Source of the DNA: an uncultured Burkholderiales bacterium
GTDB lineage: Bacteria; Pseudomonadota; Gammaproteobacteria; Burkholderiales; Burkholderiaceae_C
NCBI GenBank assembly: GCA_903820745.1
Contig: CAIJIT010000283.1
Coordinates: 1 to 57,830 of the forward strand
Reading direction: 5' to 3'
DNA: 57,830 bases
Both the position numbers and the translations under genes were made by a program. Of this stretch, positions 1-9,118 are shown in pieces. The stretch's first letter is position 1; each line of letters starts with the position of its first letter. The notes beneath the pieces were generated by a model. That model worked only from the letters and a program-made list of their open reading frames with translations, searched no databases and had not been told where the DNA came from.

Positions 1-49
1 CACCAATCAGCGCGGTCAAGGCCAGCGCAATGCCAATCCATTTATTCAT
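1..49 (-). CDS. N-terminus of an unidentified gene translationally coupled to radA (partial)
   Basis: The reverse strand has an ATG at 49-47 followed by MNKWIGIALALTALIG before the window edge. The stretch is positively charged and then hydrophobic, as expected for a signal peptide or first membrane segment. Its ATG lies inside the last codons of radA, with an 8-base overlap to the radA TAA, so it is probably translated by coupling to radA. Too little is visible to assign a function. It is listed because an overlapping start with a hydrophobic N-terminus is more than chance would usually give. Confidence 0.55.
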   Translation of the reverse strand, partial: MNKWIGIALALTALIG

Positions 50-1460
50 GGGTCAGGATGCTAGCAGCCAGGGGCAAGGCGCCGGGCAGCAACAGGCCGT
101 ACAAGCCGCGGACCCGTTCCATCGCGTCCTCGATCCGCTCGACTGCATGGATCGTCAGGCCTTCAATCGGCTTTTTCGGCGCATTCGCCTTGGGCACGAC
201 GGCGATCGAAAAGCCCAGCTTGGCGGCTTCCTTCAAGCGCTCTTGGCCGCGCGGCGCAGGCCGCACTTCGCCGGCCAGGCCGACTTCACCAAAAGCAAAG
301 AAGCCTTTCGGCAAAGCCCGGCCGCGCAAGCTGCTTTGAATCGCCAGCAGCACCGCAAGGTCGGCCGCTGGTTCGCTGATGCGCACGCCGCCGACCGCAT
401 TGACGAACACATCCTGGTCATTGGTGGCCACGCCGGCATGGCGATGCAGCACCGCCAGCAGCATCGCCAGCCGGTCGCGGTCGAGGCCGACGCTCAAGCG
501 CCTCGGGCTGGGCCCGCCTGAATCGACCAAGGCCTGCAGCTCGACCAGCAGCGGGCGCGTGCCTTCCAGCGTCACCAGCACACAGCTGCCAGGCACCGGC
601 TCGCCATGGGTCGAAAGGAAGATCGCGCTCGGGTTGGCCACGCCTTTGAGGCCTTTTTCGGTCATTGCGAACACGCCGATCTCGTTGACCGCACCGAAGC
701 GGTTCTTGATCGCCCGCACCAGCCGGAAGCTCGAATGGGTGTCGCCCTCGAAATAGAGCACCGTGTCGACGATATGTTCGAGCACGCGCGGGCCGGCGAT
801 TGCGCCTTCCTTGGTCACATGGCCGACCAGCACGATTGCGCAGCCGGTCGACTTGGCGGTGCGCGTCAGCTGCGCTGCGCATTCACGCACCTGCGCGACC
901 GAGCCCGGCGCCGATGACAGGTGTTCGGAGTAGAGGGTCTGGATCGAGTCGATGACGCAAAAAGCCGGTTGCTCGACTTCGAGCGTGGCGAGGATTTTCT
1001 CGAGGCTGATTTCGGCCAGCACGCGCACGCGTTTGCCGGCCAGGCCGAGGCGGCGCGAACGCATCGCGATCTGCGCGCCGGATTCCTCGCCGGTGACGTA
1101 AAGCACCGGCAATTTGTTCGACAGATCGTCAATCGCCTGCAGCAGCAGCGTCGATTTGCCAATGCCGGGGTCGCCGCCGATCAGCACCACGCCGCCAGCC
1201 ACGATGCCGCCACCGAGCACGCGGTCAAGCTCTTCCTGGCCGGTCGGGGTGCGCTCGAAGTCGGCGGCCTCGATCTCGCTCAGCGTCGCCACCGGCTGGC
1301 TCTTGGCCAGCGACTGATAGCGATTCTTGCCGCCCGCAGCGCTTTCGGCCACGCCTTCGACCAGCGTATTCCAAGCGCCGCAAGCCGGGCATTTGCCCAG
1401 CCATTTCGGGCTGGTACCGCCGCAATCAGAGCAGGTGTAAATCGATTTTTCCTTGGCCAT
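42..1460 (-). CDS. radA: DNA repair protein RadA
   Basis: RadA is a RecA-like, DnaB-type branch-migration helicase that processes recombination intermediates in the cytoplasm. The 472-residue product is close to the usual 455-460. An N-terminal four-cysteine zinc finger (TCSDCGG then KCPACGAW) is followed by a Walker A loop (GGDPGIGKST), the RadA-specific KNRFG motif, and a C-terminal Lon-protease-like domain (VGGVRISEPAADLAVLLA) that serves as a scaffold. I chose the ATG at 1460 (MAKEKSIYTC) because it places the zinc finger at the canonical distance; an in-frame start at 1538 would add 26 non-conserved residues. It lies divergent from the LysE-type exporter, and its stop overlaps the next minus-strand gene. 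Identification is secure. Confidence 0.97.
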   Translation of the reverse strand: MAKEKSIYTCSDCGGTSPKWLGKCPACGAWNTLVEGVAESAAGGKNRYQSLAKSQPVATLSEIEAADFERTPTGQEELDRVLGGGIVAGGVVLIGGDPGIGKSTLLLQAIDDLSNKLPVLYVTGEESGAQIAMRSRRLGLAGKRVRVLAEISLEKILATLEVEQPAFCVIDSIQTLYSEHLSSAPGSVAQVRECAAQLTRTAKSTGCAIVLVGHVTKEGAIAGPRVLEHIVDTVLYFEGDTHSSFRLVRAIKNRFGAVNEIGVFAMTEKGLKGVANPSAIFLSTHGEPVPGSCVLVTLEGTRPLLVELQALVDSGGPSPRRLSVGLDRDRLAMLLAVLHRHAGVATNDQDVFVNAVGGVRISEPAADLAVLLAIQSSLRGRALPKGFFAFGEVGLAGEVRPAPRGQERLKEAAKLGFSIAVVPKANAPKKPIEGLTIHAVERIEDAMERVRGLYGLLLPGALPLAASILTHE

Positions 1461-1537
1461 GGGCTGGATTGTCGACTGCCCAACTGCCGGCGCGCTGCGC
1501 CGGCATGCTAAAAGGGCGATTTGCTTTTCGAAAATCA

Positions 1538-2167
1538 ATGAATTTCAGCACTTGGTTGGGTTTTTTTGCGGCGTCCTGGGCGATCAGCCTGTCGCCGGGC
1601 GCCGGCGCAATCGCGGCGATGAGCGCGGGCTTGAATCATGGCTTCAGGCGCGGCTATTTCACAACCTTCGGTCTGGTGCTGGGCATCCTGACCCAGGTGC
1701 TGCTGGTCGGCATCGGCCTGGGTGCCTTGATCGCAAGCTCGAGCCTGGCTTTCACGCTGGTGAAATGGCTCGGCGTGGTCTATCTGGTCTGGTTGGGCAT
1801 CCAGCAATGGCGCGCGCCGGTCACACCGCTGCAGGCAACGGCCAGTGAAGAGCCCCGCCTGCCGCGGCGCCGGATGGTGCTGCGCGGCTGGCTGGTCAAT
1901 GCGGTCAATCCGAAAGGGACAGTCTTCATGCTGGCGATCGTGCCGCAGTTTCTCGACCTGCAGGCCAGCCTGCCGCAGCAATATCTGTTGATCGCCGCGA
2001 CACTTTGCTGCACCGACCTGGTGGTGATGGCGGGCTATACGGCGCTGGCGGCGCGCCTGCTGACGGCGCTGCGCTCAAGCCGCCAGATCAGGCTGATGAA
2101 CCGCAGTTTCGGCGGCCTCTTCATCGTCGCCGGCGCCTTGCTAGCCACCTTCAGGCGCGGGGCCTGA
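1538..2167 (+). CDS. LysE/RhtB-family amino acid exporter
   Basis: An inner-membrane exporter of the LysE/RhtB family, whose members pump out amino acids such as homoserine, threonine, leucine or lysine. The 209-residue protein has about six hydrophobic segments and the family N-terminal signature (ASWAISLSPGAGAIAAMSAG, then NHGFRRGY). A second conserved block is NAVNPKGTVFMLAIVPQF near residues 120-140. The ATG at 1538 was chosen because it puts MNFSTWLGFFAASW directly before the first helix; an ATG at 1505 is possible and neither has a strong Shine-Dalgarno sequence. The stop overlaps the start of the following EamA transporter by one base (TGATG), so the two exporters are co-translated. 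The substrate cannot be told from sequence. Confidence 0.9.
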   Translation: MNFSTWLGFFAASWAISLSPGAGAIAAMSAGLNHGFRRGYFTTFGLVLGILTQVLLVGIGLGALIASSSLAFTLVKWLGVVYLVWLGIQQWRAPVTPLQATASEEPRLPRRRMVLRGWLVNAVNPKGTVFMLAIVPQFLDLQASLPQQYLLIAATLCCTDLVVMAGYTALAARLLTALRSSRQIRLMNRSFGGLFIVAGALLATFRRGA

Positions 2168-3048
2168 TGCGCGCCGTCTCCGACCGGTCGCTGTTCTGGC
2201 TGCCCACCCTGATCTGGGCCAGCACCTGGCATCTGATTCTTTTCCAACTCGATGCACCGGTGCCGGTGCTGAATTCAGTCGCCTGGCGCTTTGGCTTGGC
2301 AGCCTTGCTGTTGCTGGCGCTGGCGCGCTGGCGCGGCGAGTCGCTGCGGCTGCCGCGCTCGGCCCATTGGCTGATGGCTGCCACCGGCATCGTGCAGTAC
2401 AGCGGCAATTACTGGGCCGTCTATGAAGCCGAGCGCTATGTGCCCAGCGGGCTGGTGGCGGTGCTGTTTTCGCTGATGGTGTTCGGCAATGCGATCTCAG
2501 GGCGCTATTTTTTCGGCCAGTCGGTGGGCCGGCGTTTCATGTTGGCGGCCAGCGGCGGCGTGGCCGGCGTAGCGATGATTTTCTGGCCCGAGATCGCCTC
2601 GACCGGCGCCCGCCCCGGCGCGGCCCTGGGTCTGGGCCTGGGTCTGCTGGCCATGCTGTCGGCCTGCACCGGCAATGTGCTGACCCTGACGCTGACAAAC
2701 CGCCAGCTGCCGCTGGTGCCGATCCTGGCCTGGAGCATGGCTTATGGCGCGATCTTCCTGATCCTGCTGTCGCTGGCCAGCGGAGCCGGTCTGCATTTCG
2801 ACTGGCGCTTGCCTTATGTCGGGTCGCTGCTCTACCTGTCGCTGTTCGGTTCGGTCACGGCCTTCGTGCTTTATTTCAAGCTGGCGCAGCGCCAAGGCCC
2901 GGCGCGAGCGGCCTTGACCGGGGTGGTGGTGCCGGTGATCGCGCTGCTGATCTCGGCGCTGCTGGAAGGCTGGCAGCCGACCCCGCTGGCATTGGCAGGC
3001 ATGACGCTCTGCCTGGCCAGCATTTTCGTCGCTACTCGCCCGCGCTGA
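2167..3048 (+). CDS. EamA/DMT-family transporter
   Basis: A drug/metabolite transporter superfamily protein of 293 residues with ten predicted membrane helices arranged as two EamA repeats. The first begins LFWLPTLIWASTWHLIL, the second about residue 160. Such proteins export small metabolites, amino acids or drugs across the inner membrane. The start ATG (2167-2169) shares one base with the stop of the upstream LysE-type gene, so both belong to one operon of exporters. The last 17 bases overlap the 3' end of arfB on the other strand, giving a tail-to-tail convergent overlap. Substrate unknown. Confidence 0.9.
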   Translation: MRAVSDRSLFWLPTLIWASTWHLILFQLDAPVPVLNSVAWRFGLAALLLLALARWRGESLRLPRSAHWLMAATGIVQYSGNYWAVYEAERYVPSGLVAVLFSLMVFGNAISGRYFFGQSVGRRFMLAASGGVAGVAMIFWPEIASTGARPGAALGLGLGLLAMLSACTGNVLTLTLTNRQLPLVPILAWSMAYGAIFLILLSLASGAGLHFDWRLPYVGSLLYLSLFGSVTAFVLYFKLAQRQGPARAALTGVVVPVIALLISALLEGWQPTPLALAGMTLCLASIFVATRPR

Positions 3049-3442
3049 CGCGGCTGCGGCCGGCCTTGATACCGCTGCGCAGCGATTTGCCTTCGAGCCG
3101 GCGCTGTTTGGAGCCGAAGGTCGGCTTGGTCGGGCGCCGCGGCGTGGGCAGATGGGCCACGCTCTGCACCATCGCCTGCAAGCGCGCCACTGCATCGGCG
3201 CGGTTCATCTCCTGGCTGCGATGTTCCTGCGCCTTGATGACGACGATGCCGTCGCGGTTGATGCGCTGGTCGGCCAGATGGAGAAGGCGCTGCTTGATCA
3301 CCTCGGGCAGGCTGCTGGCTGCGATGTCAAAGCGCAGGTGGATCGCACTGGACACTTTGTTGACGTTCTGCCCGCCCGGGCCGCTGGCGCGGATCGCACT
3401 GAAGTCAAGCTCGGCCTCTGAAGGAATCCAGTTCAGCAACAT
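3032..3442 (-). CDS. arfB: Alternative ribosome-rescue factor ArfB (peptidyl-tRNA hydrolase, class I RF-like)
   Basis: ArfB (YaeJ) enters stalled ribosomes and releases the nascent chain, a backup to tmRNA. The 136-residue product has the catalytic GGQ loop (ASGPGGQNVNK, near residues 19-29) that hydrolyses peptidyl-tRNA. It ends in the basic tail (RRPTKPTFGSKQRRLEGK, then SLRSGIKAGRSR) that threads into the empty mRNA channel. Length matches the family (about 140). It is followed 7 bases downstream of the alr stop on the same strand, so co-transcription with alr is likely. Its 3' end overlaps the convergent EamA gene. Confidence 0.95.
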   Translation of the reverse strand: MLLNWIPSEAELDFSAIRASGPGGQNVNKVSSAIHLRFDIAASSLPEVIKQRLLHLADQRINRDGIVVIKAQEHRSQEMNRADAVARLQAMVQSVAHLPTPRRPTKPTFGSKQRRLEGKSLRSGIKAGRSRVSAGE

Positions 3443-3449
3443 GGCCGCA

Positions 3450-4553
3450 TCAAGCCCGGTTGTCGACCGTCACCGGCACACGCTTGGCCAGCGCGCACAT
3501 CAACTCATAGCTGATCGTACCGGCGGCCTGCGCCACGGCGTCGATCGGCAGCATTGCACCCCCGGGCCCACAGCCCCAGAGCGTGACTTCGCTGCCCAGG
3601 CCGGCCTGCGGCATATCCGTCAAATCGACCACCAGCATGTCCATCGAAACCCGGCCGACCGTCGTGGTGCGCTGCCCGTTGACCAGCACCGGCGTGCCGC
3701 TGCCGGCATGACGCGGGTAGCCATCGGCATAGCCGCAGGCCACGATGCCGATGCGCATCTCTTGGCTGGCGCAAAAGCTGCTGCCATAGCCGACGCTGTC
3801 TCCTGGCTGCAGCTTCTGCATGCCGATGACGCGGGAACGCAGCGTCATCGCCGGGCGCAGATCCCAGTGAGCCGGGTCGTTGCCGGGGTAATCGGGGGCG
3901 CTTCCGTAGACCATCACGCCAGCCCGTACCCAGTCGCTGCGCAGGCGGTAGCGCAAGGTGGCCGCGCTGTTGCTCAAGGACCTTTCGCCGGGCAGATCGG
4001 CCGCCGCAGCCTCGAAACTGGCGAGCTGATGGGCGATGCCGTCCACGCCGAAGCGCAGCCCGTCGGCGTCGGAAAAATGCGTCATCAAGGAAATCTCGTC
4101 GACCTGCGGTAGCGCGTTGAGCCTGGTCCAGGCGGCGCGGAAAGCCTGCGGCGTGAAGCCCAACCGGTTCATGCCGCTGTTGAGCTTGAGGAAAACGCGG
4201 TGCGGCTCATGGGTTTTGTGCATGGCCAGCCAGTCGATCTGCTGTTCGCAATGAACCGCATGCCAGAGCTTCAGACGCGAGCAAAGCTCCAGGTCGCGTG
4301 ATTCGAAAGCGCCTTCCAGCAACAAGATCGGACCGCGCCAGCCCAGTTTGCGGAGCAATTGCGCTTCGTCGAGATCGAGCAGGGCAAAGCCGTCGGCAGC
4401 CCGCAGTCCCGGGTAAGAGTTTTCAATCCCGTGGCCATAGGCATTGGCTTTGACAACGGCCCAGACCTTGGCGTCGGGCGCTGCATTGCGGGCCTGCGCC
4501 AGGTTGTGCGTCAAGGCTTGAACATGGATGATGGCTTCGATGGGACGCGGCAT
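3450..4553 (-). CDS. alr: Alanine racemase
   Basis: A PLP enzyme that interconverts L- and D-alanine, supplying D-Ala for peptidoglycan. The 367-residue length is typical. The PLP-binding lysine lies in [10 protein letters not shown] near residue 34. The catalytic tyrosine region [10 protein letters not shown], about residue 260, and the conserved [12 protein letters not shown] block near residue 310 are present. It begins the alr-arfB pair and is divergent from lplT. Single-gene racemase next to arfB and radA looks like the biosynthetic Alr rather than catabolic DadX; dadA is present but 8 kb away and not linked. Confidence 0.95.
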   Translation of the reverse strand: MPRPIEAIIHVQALTHNLAQARNAAPDAKVWAVVKANAYGHGIENSYPGLRAADGFALLDLDEAQLLRKLGWRGPILLLEGAFESRDLELCSRLKLWHAVHCEQQIDWLAMHKTHEPHRVFLKLNSGMNRLGFTPQAFRAAWTRLNALPQVDEISLMTHFSDADGLRFGVDGIAHQLASFEAAAADLPGERSLSNSAATLRYRLRSDWVRAGVMVYGSAPDYPGNDPAHWDLRPAMTLRSRVIGMQKLQPGDSVGYGSSFCASQEMRIGIVACGYADGYPRHAGSGTPVLVNGQRTTTVGRVSMDMLVVDLTDMPQAGLGSEVTLWGCGPGGAMLPIDAVAQAAGTISYELMCALAKRVPVTVDNRA

Positions 4554-4608
4554 GGGCGAATTGTGGCATCGCGCCAGAAGCTGTTGAACGTCCCCCGAAT
4601 AAGCTGCA

Positions 4609-4617
4609 TGCTATAAC
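4609..4617 (+). promoter_or_regulatory. Possible extended -10 promoter element for lplT
   Basis: TGCTATAAC fits an extended -10 (TGn plus TATAAC), 78 bases before the lplT ATG, in the 141-base divergent gap between alr and lplT. A convincing -35 at 17 bases is not seen; TTGAAC at 4584 is 22 bases upstream. This is a weak, motif-only call. Confidence 0.3.
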
Positions 4618-4694
4618 GTCGCCTGCTCGCAAATGTTGCGACGGTTTTCGTACCTGGGCCTTTTTGCCACTTTCCCGCAGTTCAGAATGGGTTC

Positions 4695-5966
4695 ATGAAA
4701 AAAGGCTTCTTCACCATCATGGCGGCGCAGTTCTTCAGCTCGCTGGCTGACAACGCGCTGTTCGTCGCCGCCGTTGAATTGCTCTACACCTCCGGCAGCC
4801 CCGAATGGCAGCGCGCTGCCTTGGTACCAATGTTTGCGCTCTTCTACGTCGTGCTGGCGCCTTTTGTCGGCGCCTTTGCCGATGCGGTGCCCAAGGGCAA
4901 GGTGATGTTCTACGCCAACAGCATCAAGGTCGTCGGTTGCCTGATGATGTTGTTCGGCACCCATCCGCTGATGTCCTATGCCATCGTCGGCCTCGGCGCG
5001 GCGGCTTATTCACCGGCCAAATACGGCATCTTGACCGAGTTGCTGCCGGCATCCCAACTGGTCAAGGCCAATGGCTGGATCGAGGGCTTGACGATCAGCT
5101 CGATCATCCTGGGCGTGCTGCTGGGCGGGCAACTGGTCGGTCTGCATGTGTCGAGCATGTTGCTGGCCTTCGATTTTCCCTTGATCGACACCAGCATCGA
5201 CACCGCGCCCGAGGCGGCGATTTCGGCTCTGGTCGGCCTTTATGTGATCGCTGCCATCTTCAATCTGCGCATCCCGCGCACGGATACGCCGCTGCAAGCG
5301 CTGTCCCATGGCGTGGTCGGTCTGGTGATCGATTTTTCCCGCTGCAACAAGCGCCTGTGGCAGGACAAGCTCGGGCAGATTTCGCTCTCGACCACCACCT
5401 TGTTCTGGGGCGTTTCGGGCAATCTGCGCTACATCGTGCTGGCCTGGGCTGCTGCAGCCCTGGGTTATGGCACGACCCAGGCTTCCAGCCTGGTCGGCGT
5501 GGTCGCGATCGGCACTGCGGCCGGCGCAGTGCTGGCCTCGATGTATATCCGCCTCGATCGTGCCACTGCGGTGATCCCCCTGGGAATCGCGATGGGGCTG
5601 CTGATCATCCTGATGAACTTCATCAGCAATGTCTGGATCGCCGCGCCCTTCCTGATCATGCTTGGCGGCATCGGCGGTTATCTGGTGGTACCGATGAATG
5701 CGCTGCTGCAGCACCGGGGCCATAACCTGATGGGCGCCGGTCGCTCGATCGCGGTGCAGAATTTCAATGAGCAGGCCTGCATCCTGGGCCTTGGCGCCTT
5801 GTATACCGGCATGACAAGAATGGGCATGTCGGCCTTTGGCGCCATCACGATCTTCGGCGTGGTGGTCGCCAGCATCATGTGGGTGATACGCCGCTGGCAC
5901 CAGAACAATTGCATCCACCACCACCATGAAGTCGATCGCTTGCTCAAGCTGACGCGCTGCGAATAG
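4695..5966 (+). CDS. lplT: Lysophospholipid transporter LplT (MFS)
   Basis: LplT flips lysophospholipids, mainly lysophosphatidylethanolamine, across the inner membrane for re-acylation. The 423-residue protein has twelve hydrophobic segments and the family hallmark N-terminus FFTIMAAQFFSSLADNALFVAA. The conserved AAYSPAKYGILTELLPASQLVKANGW block lies near residues 100-125. In enterobacteria lplT is fused or adjacent to the acyltransferase aas; no aas lies in this window. The C-terminus carries a short HHHH run before the last 15 residues, which is unusual but outside the membrane core. The gene is convergent with the chalcone-isomerase-like gene, with only two bases between stops. Confidence 0.93.
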   Translation: MKKGFFTIMAAQFFSSLADNALFVAAVELLYTSGSPEWQRAALVPMFALFYVVLAPFVGAFADAVPKGKVMFYANSIKVVGCLMMLFGTHPLMSYAIVGLGAAAYSPAKYGILTELLPASQLVKANGWIEGLTISSIILGVLLGGQLVGLHVSSMLLAFDFPLIDTSIDTAPEAAISALVGLYVIAAIFNLRIPRTDTPLQALSHGVVGLVIDFSRCNKRLWQDKLGQISLSTTTLFWGVSGNLRYIVLAWAAAALGYGTTQASSLVGVVAIGTAAGAVLASMYIRLDRATAVIPLGIAMGLLIILMNFISNVWIAAPFLIMLGGIGGYLVVPMNALLQHRGHNLMGAGRSIAVQNFNEQACILGLGALYTGMTRMGMSAFGAITIFGVVVASIMWVIRRWHQNNCIHHHHEVDRLLKLTRCE

Positions 5967-5968
5967 CT

Positions 5969-6553
5969 TCAGCCGCCGAGCAGGCCCTTCTTCAGGCTGG
6001 CTTCGACCGGCTTGTCGCCGATCCAGATCCGCAACACGGCAGTAAAGAACTCCTCGCCAGCGATCACCGCGCCGCGCGGCTGGCCATTGACCATCACGCG
6101 GGTGCCGACTTCGGGAACAAATTCGAAGTTGATCAGGTCGCCCTTTTTGGCCTCGCCGACCAGTTTCAGCGTGGCATTCAAGGCGTCGATCTGTGCTTTC
6201 AGGCTGGCGAGTTGCGCCGGGCTGTGGTTGTTGCGCAAGCCTTCGTTCAGCGCATCGGCGAACGCTTCGGCGTCTACATTACGCAACATCGTGATGGCGA
6301 TGCGACGCGGTCCTTTCTGGGCCAGCAGCACGTTGGCATCGGCTGATTTCTGCGCTACGTAGAGCGCCGCCACATAGACCTTGAAGAAAACGCGCGTGCG
6401 CAAACCGGCGCCGTTCAACAGCAAGGCGGCATTGCCGACCTGGGCTGAAGACTCGAGCTTCACGCCCTCGACTTCAACCGTTTGCGCGCCCGATCCTGCC
6501 GCGGCCAGGGCCAGCAAACTTGCGGCCAGCAGTCGCGTAAAAATTCTGCTCAT
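5969..6553 (-). CDS. Exported chalcone isomerase-fold protein
   Basis: A 194-residue protein with a Sec signal peptide ([20 protein letters not shown]) followed by a chalcone-isomerase-like domain ([14 protein letters not shown], then [16 protein letters not shown]). Bacterial members with this fold are periplasmic, are not shown to act on chalcones, and may bind fatty acids or other small hydrophobic molecules. The start is well supported by AAGGAG nine bases upstream on the minus strand. It stands alone, tail-to-tail with lplT and divergent from pckG. The molecular role is unknown. Confidence 0.85.
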   Translation of the reverse strand: MSRIFTRLLAASLLALAAAGSGAQTVEVEGVKLESSAQVGNAALLLNGAGLRTRVFFKVYVAALYVAQKSADANVLLAQKGPRRIAITMLRNVDAEAFADALNEGLRNNHSPAQLASLKAQIDALNATLKLVGEAKKGDLINFEFVPEVGTRVMVNGQPRGAVIAGEEFFTAVLRIWIGDKPVEASLKKGLLGG

Positions 6554-6805
6554 GATCGATCTCCTTTGCTTGGGGGATATCAGTTTGACAGATCAGACGG
6601 CGGTTTAGGCGAAGCCCCTGTTACTGCGACAAAGCATGAACGAGTTCTCGCCCGACCCATCCATTGGCCCACAGGAAAAAGTTACAAGGCGGTTACATTG
6701 GGGAGACAATGCACGCCCTGTCGCCGTTTTGAGCGGCATTGGGCCAGCTTCGACCGAACCGTCGGGACTGACCCAATTCTGTTTTTTACATTAAGTGGGA
6801 TGACC

Positions 6806-8686
6806 ATGAACCAAGCTGAAATCTGGAATTTGCACATGAACGTGCCGGACTATGTGAAGCACCAGCGCTTGATCGCCTGGGTCGCCGAGGTCGCTGCGCT
6901 GACCCAGGCGCGCGATGTCTATTGGTGTGACGGTAGTCAGGAAGAATATGACCGCCTGTGCCAGCAACTGGTGCAAAAAGGCACGTTCAAGAAGCTCAAC
7001 CCGGAGTTGCGCGCCAACAGCTATCTGGCCTGCAGCGACCCCACCGATGTGGCGCGCGTCGAAGACCGCACCTTCATCTGCTCGGCCAGGAAAGAGGACG
7101 CCGGCCCGACCAACAACTGGACCGATCCGGCCGAAATGCGCAGCCTGCTGCAGACCTGCGAGCAAGCGCTGTTCAAGGGCAGCATGCGCGGCCGCACGCT
7201 CTATGTCGTGCCGTTCAGCATGGGCCCGCTGGGCTCGCATATCGCGCATATCGGTGTCGAGTTGTCGGACAGCTCCTATGTGGCAATCAATATGCGCCTG
7301 ATGACCCGGATGGGCCGCGCGGTGATCGACCTGCTGGGTGAAGACCATGACTTTGTGCCCTGTGTGCACACGGTGGGCGCTCCGCTCGAAGCCGGCCAGG
7401 CCGATGTGAAATGGCCCTGCAATGCGACCAAATACATCGTCCAGTACCCGGAGACGCATGAAATCTGGTCCTACGGCTCGGGCTATGGCGGCAACGCCTT
7501 GCTGGGCAAGAAATGCTTTGCCCTGCGCATCGCGTCGAAGATGGGCCTCGACCAAGGCTGGCTGGCCGAACATATGCTGATCCTCGGCGTGACTTCGCCG
7601 GCAGGCAAGAAATACCATTTTGCCGGCGCCTTCCCGAGTGCTTGCGGCAAGACCAATTTCTCGATGCTGATTCCGCCTGCCGCCTTTGAGGGCTGGAAGG
7701 TAACGACGATCGGCGACGACATCGCCTGGATCAAGCCTGGCGCGGATGGCCGCCTCTATGCGATCAACCCTGAGGCGGGCTATTTCGGCGTTGCGCCAGG
7801 CACCAATAACCTGACCAATGCCAATTGCATGGCCAGTCTGCACAAGGATGTGATCTTCACCAATGTCGCGCTGACCGACGATGGGGATGTCTGGTGGGAA
7901 GGCTTGACCGACACCCCGCCAGCCCATCTGATCGACTGGCAGGGCAAGGACTGGACTCCGGCGATCGGCAAGGAGACCGGTGCCAAGGCCGCCCATGCGA
8001 ATGCGCGCTTCACCGTTTCAGCCGGAAACAACCCGGCGCTGGACGCCGACTGGGATGATCCCGAAGGCGTGCCGATCGACGCTTTCATCTTCGGCGGTCG
8101 CCGCTCGACCACCGTGCCGCTGGTGACCGAAGCTCGCAACTGGAACGAAGGCGTTTACATGGCGGCGACGATGGGCAGTGAAACCACTGCGGCGGCGGCT
8201 GGCCAGCAAGGCGTTGTGCGCCGCGACCCCTTCGCCATGCTGCCCTTCGTCGGTTACAACATGAGCGACTATTTCCAGCATTGGCTGGACATGGGCAAGA
8301 AGCTGCAAGCCCTGTGCGAAAAGTCAGGCGCCAAGCTGCCCAAGATCTACTGCGTCAACTGGTTTCGCAAGGGGTCTAACGGCAAATTCGTCTGGCCTGG
8401 CTATGGCGAAAACATGCGCGTTCTGAAGTGGATGCTCGACCGGGTTGAAGGCCAGGGTCATGGCGATGACCATGCCTTCGGCGTGACGCCGCGCTATGAG
8501 GACATCAACTGGAACGGCATGGACTTCACGCCGGCACAGTTCGAAACGGCGACCCGCATTGACAAAGCTGACTGGACTGCCGAGATGGGCCTGCATGCGG
8601 CCTTGTTCGAGCAACTCGCCTACCACCTGCCGCCCGAACTGCCTGCCCTCAAGGCCAAGATGGAACTGCGCTTGGCGGCCGAATAA
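6806..8686 (+). CDS. pckG: Phosphoenolpyruvate carboxykinase (GTP)
   Basis: Catalyses oxaloacetate + GTP to PEP + GDP + CO2, the first step of gluconeogenesis from TCA intermediates. The 626-residue length is normal for the GTP-dependent class. Visible motifs are [14 protein letters not shown] near the N-terminus and the P-loop [13 protein letters not shown] with the reactive cysteine at residue 280. The mid region has [14 protein letters not shown] and the nucleotide-binding block [18 protein letters not shown]. Two ATGs are possible (6800, 6806). I chose 6806 because GGGA sits five bases upstream of it, whereas it abuts the first. A strong terminator follows directly. Confidence 0.97.
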   Translation: MNQAEIWNLHMNVPDYVKHQRLIAWVAEVAALTQARDVYWCDGSQEEYDRLCQQLVQKGTFKKLNPELRANSYLACSDPTDVARVEDRTFICSARKEDAGPTNNWTDPAEMRSLLQTCEQALFKGSMRGRTLYVVPFSMGPLGSHIAHIGVELSDSSYVAINMRLMTRMGRAVIDLLGEDHDFVPCVHTVGAPLEAGQADVKWPCNATKYIVQYPETHEIWSYGSGYGGNALLGKKCFALRIASKMGLDQGWLAEHMLILGVTSPAGKKYHFAGAFPSACGKTNFSMLIPPAAFEGWKVTTIGDDIAWIKPGADGRLYAINPEAGYFGVAPGTNNLTNANCMASLHKDVIFTNVALTDDGDVWWEGLTDTPPAHLIDWQGKDWTPAIGKETGAKAAHANARFTVSAGNNPALDADWDDPEGVPIDAFIFGGRRSTTVPLVTEARNWNEGVYMAATMGSETTAAAAGQQGVVRRDPFAMLPFVGYNMSDYFQHWLDMGKKLQALCEKSGAKLPKIYCVNWFRKGSNGKFVWPGYGENMRVLKWMLDRVEGQGHGDDHAFGVTPRYEDINWNGMDFTPAQFETATRIDKADWTAEMGLHAALFEQLAYHLPPELPALKAKMELRLAAE

Positions 8687-8711
8687 GACCGGTAAACCGC
8701 CATCAGTAAAG

Positions 8712-8736
8712 AGCCCGCTTTCAGCGGGCTTTTTTG
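8712..8736 (+). terminator. Rho-independent terminator of pckG
   Basis: A perfect 8-bp stem (AGCCCGCT at 8712-8719 with AGCGGGCT at 8723-8730), three-base loop, then a run of six T residues. It begins 26 bases after the pckG stop and ends against the stop of the convergent 76-codon gene, so it may serve both strands. Confidence 0.93.
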
Positions 8737-8967
8737 TTATTTGCTGGACATGACATGGCGAAGTTCGGCGGCCAGCGAAGGCATCGCTGTTTCATATTCA
8801 CTCACCAAAGCCTGGAGCTCGCGGTCCGCACGCGACCGCGCTGCCTGAGCAAGGCGAGCCTTGCCTACGGCGATGAGATGCAGCCAGAGGCGCGCACCGA
8901 TGGCGGTGAAGCTGCCGCTATGGTTGACATTGCGATACAGCCCGAAAGTTTGCGTTGCGACGGTCAT
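8737..8967 (-). CDS. Small conserved-looking protein of unknown function (76 aa)
   Basis: An open frame of 76 codons in a slot otherwise empty between pckG and yecA. The product has a helical, basic middle (GARLWLHLIAVGKARLAQAA) and an acidic helical end; I see no catalytic motif, signal peptide or membrane segment strong enough to name. Support for it being a gene: it fills the gap exactly up to the shared terminator, and its upstream region has a TATACT hexamer (9010-9015, minus strand) overlapping a perfect palindrome. No clear Shine-Dalgarno is present. Function not recognised. Confidence 0.55.
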   Translation of the reverse strand: MTVATQTFGLYRNVNHSGSFTAIGARLWLHLIAVGKARLAQAARSRADRELQALVSEYETAMPSLAAELRHVMSSK

Positions 8968-9013
8968 GGATTGATCCAGTTGACTGGCTCTTTGCGAGCC
9001 GATGGCTGAAGTA

Positions 9014-9027
9014 TAGGGTATACCCTA
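9014..9027. promoter_or_regulatory. Perfect 14-bp palindrome, candidate operator
   Basis: TAGGGTATACCCTA is a perfect inverted repeat centred between the divergent 76-codon gene (start 8967) and yecA (start 9119). It overlaps the TATACT that could be the -10 of the minus-strand gene, so a bound dimeric regulator would block that promoter. The cognate regulator is not known. Confidence 0.45.
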
Positions 9028-9118
9028 GTTTTCTGCTCGAGCCGCTTCACGAAGGCTGACGCAGAGTCAGCCAGGCCCCGGAATACGCTGCTGGCGGCGA
9101 AGCAGCGACAATCAGCGG

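Noticed and set aside
5896-5935. His-rich end of LplT as a metal-binding extension
   Set aside because: Only four consecutive histidines next to a short tail; too little to claim function.
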